Shown here: positions 59,923 through 64,000 of the stretch, piece by piece | Position numbering within the stretch: the stretch's first letter is position 1 | How the letters are laid out: every line of letters starts with the position of its first letter | Assembly: GCF_021729885.1 (NCBI RefSeq) | Contig: NZ_CP063401.1 | Location: 1,922,001-1,986,000, forward strand | DNA: 64,000 bases | DNA from: Devosia sp. SL43 | GTDB lineage: Bacteria; Pseudomonadota; Alphaproteobacteria; Rhizobiales; Devosiaceae | Reading direction: 5' to 3' | Notes under the pieces: generated by a model | Told to the model about the DNA's origin: nothing | The model's database searches: none | Seen by the model: only the letters and a program-made list of their open reading frames with translations | Translations under genes and position numbers: made by a program

Positions 59923-60524
59923 GCCGGCCCGTTCCCACGCCGAACTTCGACGGCCGACGCGCCCTGATCGTGCATCGGCCGCATGTGCTGGTCGACGCCA
60001 TCGCCCGGCAGCTGGCGCAGCTGGGCATTCGCCACGAGGTTATCTGGCCCGACCTGCCGGCCGGCTTTGTGGCGGATGCGTCCGACCTGTTGTTCTACGA
60101 CGCGGATATGGGACACGATGGGCAGTTTCCGTGGGAGGCCGGCCACATACCCATGCCCGCGGTCGCCCTCATCGGTTCGGAGGCGCCCGGCCGCCTGGCT
60201 TGGGCAATTCGGATGGGGGCTGATGCGCATCTGCTGAAGCCGGTCGGGAGCGGCGGCGTGTTCTCGGCCCTCGTCATCGCCACCGAGGCTTTTGCGCGGC
60301 GCTCAAGCCTGCATCAGGAACTCGACGGTCTGCGATCGCGCCTCGACAGGCGGCAGGTGGTCGCCGAGGCGACGGCCTGTCTGATGCTGCAGGACAACCT
60401 ATCGGCAGGTGCCGCTTACGCCATCCTGCGGCGCGATGCCATGCTGTCACGTCTTTCGATCGAGGACATGGCCGAGCGCATCGTGTCCCAGCTTCGAGGG
60501 GGCCATGTCCGTCATCGCCCCTGA
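59919..60524 (+). CDS. amiR: AmiR/NasT-type antiterminator with ANTAR domain
   Basis: The 201-residue protein has an N-terminal pseudo-receiver domain (ALIVHRPHVLVDAIARQLAQLG). It lacks the usual phospho-acceptor Asp pattern. A linking coiled coil (about 125-145) and a C-terminal ANTAR helix bundle (LRSRLDRRQVVAEATACLMLQ through LSIEDMAERIVSQL) follow. ANTAR proteins bind paired RNA hairpins and block terminators. AmiC next to it supplies the control. The end overlaps the dppC-type permease gene by 20 bases. Confidence 0.9.
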   Translation: MSRPVPTPNFDGRRALIVHRPHVLVDAIARQLAQLGIRHEVIWPDLPAGFVADASDLLFYDADMGHDGQFPWEAGHIPMPAVALIGSEAPGRLAWAIRMGADAHLLKPVGSGGVFSALVIATEAFARRSSLHQELDGLRSRLDRRQVVAEATACLMLQDNLSAGAAYAILRRDAMLSRLSIEDMAERIVSQLRGGHVRHRP

Positions 60525-61416
60525 CCTTGGCCCAACGGCATTGCCGACCCGGCCGATCCGCGCCCGCTCGGTGCTCGGCCGACTGGTACGCCGTCCGTTG
60601 GCGGCGACGGGACTGGTTATCGTCGGGCTGGTGGTGATGTGCGCGCTGTTCGCGCCGTGGCTCACGCCGCACGATCCCAATGAGCAGTTCTTCGACGGCT
60701 TGACGCTCGAGGGCGCGCCGCTACCGCCCAATGCCATGTTCTGGTTTGGCACAGATCTGCTCGGGCGAGACCTGCTCAGCCGGCTGATCGTCGGGGCGCA
60801 GACGTCGCTGGTGATCGGCGTCGTCGCCAATGGCATTGCCGTTTTCATCGGCGCGCTGGTCGGCATCACCGCCGGCTACTTCCGCGGGATCATCGGCGCG
60901 GTGCTGATGCGCTTCACCGATCTGATGATGAGCTTTCCGGCGCTGTTGCTGGCAATCGTGCTGGCCGCGATCTTCCGGCCGAGCCTGTGGATCGTGGCGC
61001 TTGTCATTGCCATGGTGAACTGGGTGCAGATCGCGCGGGTGCTTTATACCGAGACGCGCTCACTGGCCGAGCGCGAGTTCATCGAGGCCGAGCGTTCTTT
61101 GGGGGCAGGATCGGGGTTGATCCTGTGGCGCCATATCCTGCCGCATCTGGTGTCGACCATCGTAGTCTGGGCGACATTGGGCATTTCCACGACAGTGCTG
61201 CTCGAGGCCACACTCAGCTTCCTTGGCATCGGCGTGCGGCCGCCCACGCCGAGCTGGGGTAACATCATCTTCGAAAACCAGACCTATTTCGCCACGGCGC
61301 CATGGCTGGTGTTCATTCCCGGTGCGGCCATCCTGCTGCTGTCGCTGGCGTTCAACCTGCTCGGCGACGCACTGCGCGACATTCTCGATCCGACCCAGCA
61401 GGGGAGGTCGGCGTGA
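60505..61416 (+). CDS. Dipeptide/oligopeptide-type ABC permease, DppC-like
   Basis: The 303-residue inner-membrane protein has LATTGLVIVG-like first helix (LAATGLVIVGLVVMCALFAPWL), HDPNEQFFDGLTLEGAPLPPNAMFWFGTDLLGRDLLSRLI-type OppC motif (spread over residues 48-92) and EAA loop REFIEAERSLGAGSGLILWRHILPH. ATG 60505 overlaps the end of amiR. It is normal for DppC to follow DppB; here DppC comes first. Confidence 0.9.
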   Translation: MSVIAPDLGPTALPTRPIRARSVLGRLVRRPLAATGLVIVGLVVMCALFAPWLTPHDPNEQFFDGLTLEGAPLPPNAMFWFGTDLLGRDLLSRLIVGAQTSLVIGVVANGIAVFIGALVGITAGYFRGIIGAVLMRFTDLMMSFPALLLAIVLAAIFRPSLWIVALVIAMVNWVQIARVLYTETRSLAEREFIEAERSLGAGSGLILWRHILPHLVSTIVVWATLGISTTVLLEATLSFLGIGVRPPTPSWGNIIFENQTYFATAPWLVFIPGAAILLLSLAFNLLGDALRDILDPTQQGRSA

Positions 61417-62333
61417 TCGGCTATGTCATCCAGCGTCTGGCGCAGGCGGCGCTGATCCTGCTTGGCATCAGCGTCGTCACCTTCGTGCTGCTCTATCTGC
61501 TGCCCGCCGATCCGGTTCGACAGATCGCTGGCCGCAGCGCCACGGCCGAAACTGTGGCGAACATCCGCGCCCAGCTTGGCCTCGATCTGCCCTTGTGGGA
61601 GCAGTATTGGCGCTACCTCTCCAACCTGCTGCAGGGCAATCTCGGCCGCTCCTATCTACAAAAGACCGAGGTGGCCGAACTGGTTGGCGCACGGCTGCCG
61701 GCCAGCCTGCTGCTGATGGCCGGAGCCATCGCCTGCGAACTGGCGATCGGCCTCACTATGGGCGTGCTCGCCGCGATGCGTCGCGGCAGCTTTCTCGACA
61801 ATGCGCTGATGGTGGTGTCGTTTGTGGGCGTCTCGGCGCCGCAATTCGTCATCGGCATCCTGCTGCTCTACGTCTTTGCCGTGCAGCTTGGCTGGTTCCC
61901 GATCGGCGGCTACGGCACGTTCCAGCACCTGGTGCTGCCGGCCCTTACCCTCGGCCTGCTTGGGGCGGGCTGGTATGCGCGCATGATGCGCTCCTCGATG
62001 CTCGACGTGCTGCGCCAGGACTATATCCGTACCGCCCAGTCCAAGGGCCTGCGCGGCCGCATCGTGCTGTTCCGTCATGCCATCCCCAACGCCATCCTGC
62101 CCGTCGTCGCCATGATCGGCATCGATATCGGCATGTTCATGAGCGGCATCGTGGTGGTGGAAAGCGTCTTTGGCTGGCCCGGTATCGGCCAGCTTGCCTG
62201 GCAGGCCATCCAGCGCGTCGACATTCCCATCATCATGGGCGTCACGCTGGTTTCCGCCTGCGCCATCGTCATCGGCAACCTGATTGCCGACCTCGTCGCC
62301 CCCCTCATCGATCCGCGCATCAAGCTGCGCTGA
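61413..62333 (+). CDS. Dipeptide/oligopeptide-type ABC permease, DppB-like
   Basis: The 306-residue permease starts IGYVIQRLAQAALILLGISV and shows LPADPVRQIAG, ALGL-type motif (RAQLGLDLPLWEQYW) and the EAA loop DYIRTAQSKGLRGRIVLFRHAIPN. About six membrane helices are visible. GTG 61413 overlaps the preceding stop (GTGA) and has GGGGAGG upstream. No ATPase gene follows in the window; DppD/F-like ATPases presumably lie beyond 64 kb. Confidence 0.92.
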   Translation: MIGYVIQRLAQAALILLGISVVTFVLLYLLPADPVRQIAGRSATAETVANIRAQLGLDLPLWEQYWRYLSNLLQGNLGRSYLQKTEVAELVGARLPASLLLMAGAIACELAIGLTMGVLAAMRRGSFLDNALMVVSFVGVSAPQFVIGILLLYVFAVQLGWFPIGGYGTFQHLVLPALTLGLLGAGWYARMMRSSMLDVLRQDYIRTAQSKGLRGRIVLFRHAIPNAILPVVAMIGIDIGMFMSGIVVVESVFGWPGIGQLAWQAIQRVDIPIIMGVTLVSACAIVIGNLIADLVAPLIDPRIKLR

Positions 62334-62355
62334 CATCAACACAGGAGAGACATCT

Positions 62356-63972
62356 ATGCGCAAACTGCTGTTATCCGGCGTGGCACTCGCGGTCCTCGCG
62401 ATCGCGTCGCCCGCCTTCGCCCAGGACGAGAAACAGGGCGGCTCGATGATCGTCACCTACAAGGACGATGTGGCGACGCTCGACCCGGCCATCGGCTACG
62501 ACTGGCAGAACTGGTCGATGATCAAGTCGCTTTTCGACAGCCTCATGGACTACGAGCCGGGCACGTCCACGCTGACGACTGACCTCGCCGAGAGCTACAC
62601 CATTTCCGATGACGGGCTGACCTATACGTTCAAGCTCCGTCCGGGCGTCAAATTCCACAATGGTCGCGAGATGACCGCCGAGGACGTGAAGTACTCGCTC
62701 GACCGCGTCACCAATCCGGCAACGCAGAGCCCGGGCGCCGGCTTCTTTGCGTCCATTGCCGGCTACGACGCTGCCTCCGACGGATCGGCGACCGGCCTGT
62801 CTGGCGTCAAGGTTGTCGATCCGCTGACGATCGAAATCACGCTGACGCGGCCGGACGCGACGTTCCTGCATGTCGTGGCGCTCAACTTCTCCTCGATCGT
62901 GCCCAAGGAAGCCGTCGACGAATTCGGTGCCGATTTCGGCAAGCATCCGGTTGGCACCGGGGCATATTCGCTGGCGGAATGGACGCTGGGCCAGCGCCTC
63001 GTCTTCGCCCGCAATGCCGACTACTGGAAGCCCGGCATCCCCAAGATGGACGAGATCGTCTTCGAGGTCGGGCAGGAGCCGACGGTGGCCCTGCTGCGGT
63101 TGCAGAATGGCGAGGTCGATGTGCTCGGCGACGGCATACCGCCGGCGCAGTTCCTCGAGGTCAAGGACAACCCTGACTATGCCGGCATGATCATCGAGGG
63201 GGGCCAGTTGCATACCGGCTACATCACCCTCAACGTGACCATCCCTCCGCTGGATAATCCGGACGTGCGCAAGGCCATCAACATGGCCATCAACAAGGAT
63301 CGCATCGTCCGCATCATCAACAATCGCGCGGTCATCGCCACCCAGCCGCTTCCGCCGTCGATGCCGGGCTATACCGAGGGCTATGCCGGCATTCCCTACG
63401 ACGTCGAGGGCGCCAAGGCACTGCTGGCCGAGGCGGGGCTGGCCGAGGGGTTCACCACCGAACTCTATGTCTACAACGTCGATCCCAATCCGCGTATCGC
63501 CCAGGCGATCCAGCAGGATCTGGCCGCCATCGGGGTAACCGCCGAAATCCTGTCGCTGGCCCAGGCCAACGTCATCGAGGCCGGCGGCGCCGGTACTGCA
63601 CCGATGGTGTGGTCGGGCGGCATGGCCTGGATCGCCGACTTCCCCGATCCGTCCAACTTCTATGGCCCGATCCTGGGTTGTGCCGGCGCGGGCGACGGCG
63701 GCTGGAACTGGTCGAAATATTGCAACGAAGGCCTCGATGCCATGGCCACCGCCGCGGACTCCGTCATCGATCCTGCCAAGGGTGCGGAGCGCTACCAGAT
63801 GTGGAGCGACGTTTATATGGCTGTGATGGAAGACGCGCCCTGGGTGCCGGTGTTCAACGAACAGCGCTTCACCATGAAATCGGCTCGCCTGGGTGGCCCC
63901 GACGCCATCTTCGTCGATCCGGTCCATATCCCCGTCAACTACGATTACGTGTTCGACAAAGATGTGCAGTAA
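62356..63972 (+). CDS. Dipeptide/oligopeptide-type substrate-binding protein, DppA/OppA-like
   Basis: A signal peptide (LLLSGVALAVLAIASPAFA) precedes a 538-residue SBP_bac_5 protein, with TYKDDVATLDPAIGYDWQNW, LAESYTISDDGLTYTFKLRPGVKFHNG and ALNFSSIVPKEAVDEFG. These bind peptides, amides, opines or similar ligands; the AmiC sensor points to an amide-like substrate. ATG 62356 follows AGGAGAG. Its stop is 28 bp from the window end. Confidence 0.93.
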   Translation: MRKLLLSGVALAVLAIASPAFAQDEKQGGSMIVTYKDDVATLDPAIGYDWQNWSMIKSLFDSLMDYEPGTSTLTTDLAESYTISDDGLTYTFKLRPGVKFHNGREMTAEDVKYSLDRVTNPATQSPGAGFFASIAGYDAASDGSATGLSGVKVVDPLTIEITLTRPDATFLHVVALNFSSIVPKEAVDEFGADFGKHPVGTGAYSLAEWTLGQRLVFARNADYWKPGIPKMDEIVFEVGQEPTVALLRLQNGEVDVLGDGIPPAQFLEVKDNPDYAGMIIEGGQLHTGYITLNVTIPPLDNPDVRKAINMAINKDRIVRIINNRAVIATQPLPPSMPGYTEGYAGIPYDVEGAKALLAEAGLAEGFTTELYVYNVDPNPRIAQAIQQDLAAIGVTAEILSLAQANVIEAGGAGTAPMVWSGGMAWIADFPDPSNFYGPILGCAGAGDGGWNWSKYCNEGLDAMATAADSVIDPAKGAERYQMWSDVYMAVMEDAPWVPVFNEQRFTMKSARLGGPDAIFVDPVHIPVNYDYVFDKDVQ

Positions 63973-64000
63973 CTGCGACTACACCATTCACGGCGCGCAT

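Noticed and set aside
62371..63927. Minus-strand open frame of 518 codons
   Set aside because: It mirrors the DppA-like gene, which has a signal peptide and clear family motifs on the plus strand.
1..64000. CRISPR arrays, tRNA or rRNA genes, integrase or prophage genes
   Set aside because: No direct-repeat arrays, cloverleaf-like stretches or recombinase motifs were seen on either strand by eye.

Overview
The window comes from a GC-rich alphaproteobacterium. A succinoglycan-type exo locus, many ABC importers, overlapping ATGA gene junctions and abundant short-chain dehydrogenases point to Hyphomicrobiales; a Devosia-like member of Devosiaceae is my best guess, inferred from gene content only. 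I see no tRNA, rRNA, CRISPR array, integrase or intact insertion sequence.

Region 1 (1-4.0 kb) is a carbohydrate operon: the 3' part of a LacI-type repressor, a MalK/UgpC-type ABC ATPase and a cytoplasmic GH95 fucosidase-type glycoside hydrolase.

Region 2 (4.4-28.8 kb) is an exopolysaccharide (EPS) locus of the succinoglycan type. It contains ExoL-, ExoA- and ExoM-like transferases, GalU/ExoN, ExoY, a small coiled-coil protein, an ExoO-like transferase, an ExoQ-type polymerase, two more family-2-like transferases, an ExoT-type flippase, ExoV (pyruvyl transfer), ExoK (GH16 depolymerase), ExoF (export) and ExoP (chain-length tyrosine kinase). An MsbA-like ABC exporter lies at the end. I found no exoH or exoZ acyltransferase. 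Lodged between ExoF and ExoP is a lasso-peptide cluster on the minus strand: precursor, PqqD-like B1, transglutaminase-like B2, asparagine-synthetase-like C and an HPr-kinase-like protein. A divergent nucleotidyltransferase gene sits on the other side of the shared promoter region. The previously unannotated 47-residue precursor has an LTK/G junction like that of microcin J25, a predicted Gly1-Asp9 ring and a C-terminal Ser. This is the most interesting system in the window.

Region 3 (28.8-31.1 kb) is gene-poor. It holds a possible MAPEG-family remnant and an orphan PAS-domain protein.

Region 4 (31.1-52.0 kb) is a catabolic island: four short-chain dehydrogenases, a cupin, a CrtI-like flavoprotein with a small overlapping partner, a LysR and a TetR regulator, a C-C-hydrolase-like alpha/beta hydrolase, a Rieske ferredoxin, two VOC proteins (one extradiol-dioxygenase-like), an NmrA-like reductase, an SsuABC/TauABC-type importer, an SMP-30 lactonase, a HisD-like dehydrogenase, a DenD-like reductase, an FAH-family hydrolase and a flavin hydroxylase. 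Together these suggest uptake, hydroxylation, ring cleavage and hydrolysis of an unidentified cyclic or aromatic compound. A 21-bp motif recurs in three of its promoter regions, with 13 of 21 positions invariant, and suggests one shared regulator.

Region 5 (52.7-58.6 kb) is a BMP-type nucleoside/base importer operon ending in a CodA-like deaminase. Region 6 (58.7-64 kb) is amiC-amiR followed by a dipeptide-type ABC importer. A strong terminator hairpin precedes amiC, which suggests antitermination control of the whole operon.
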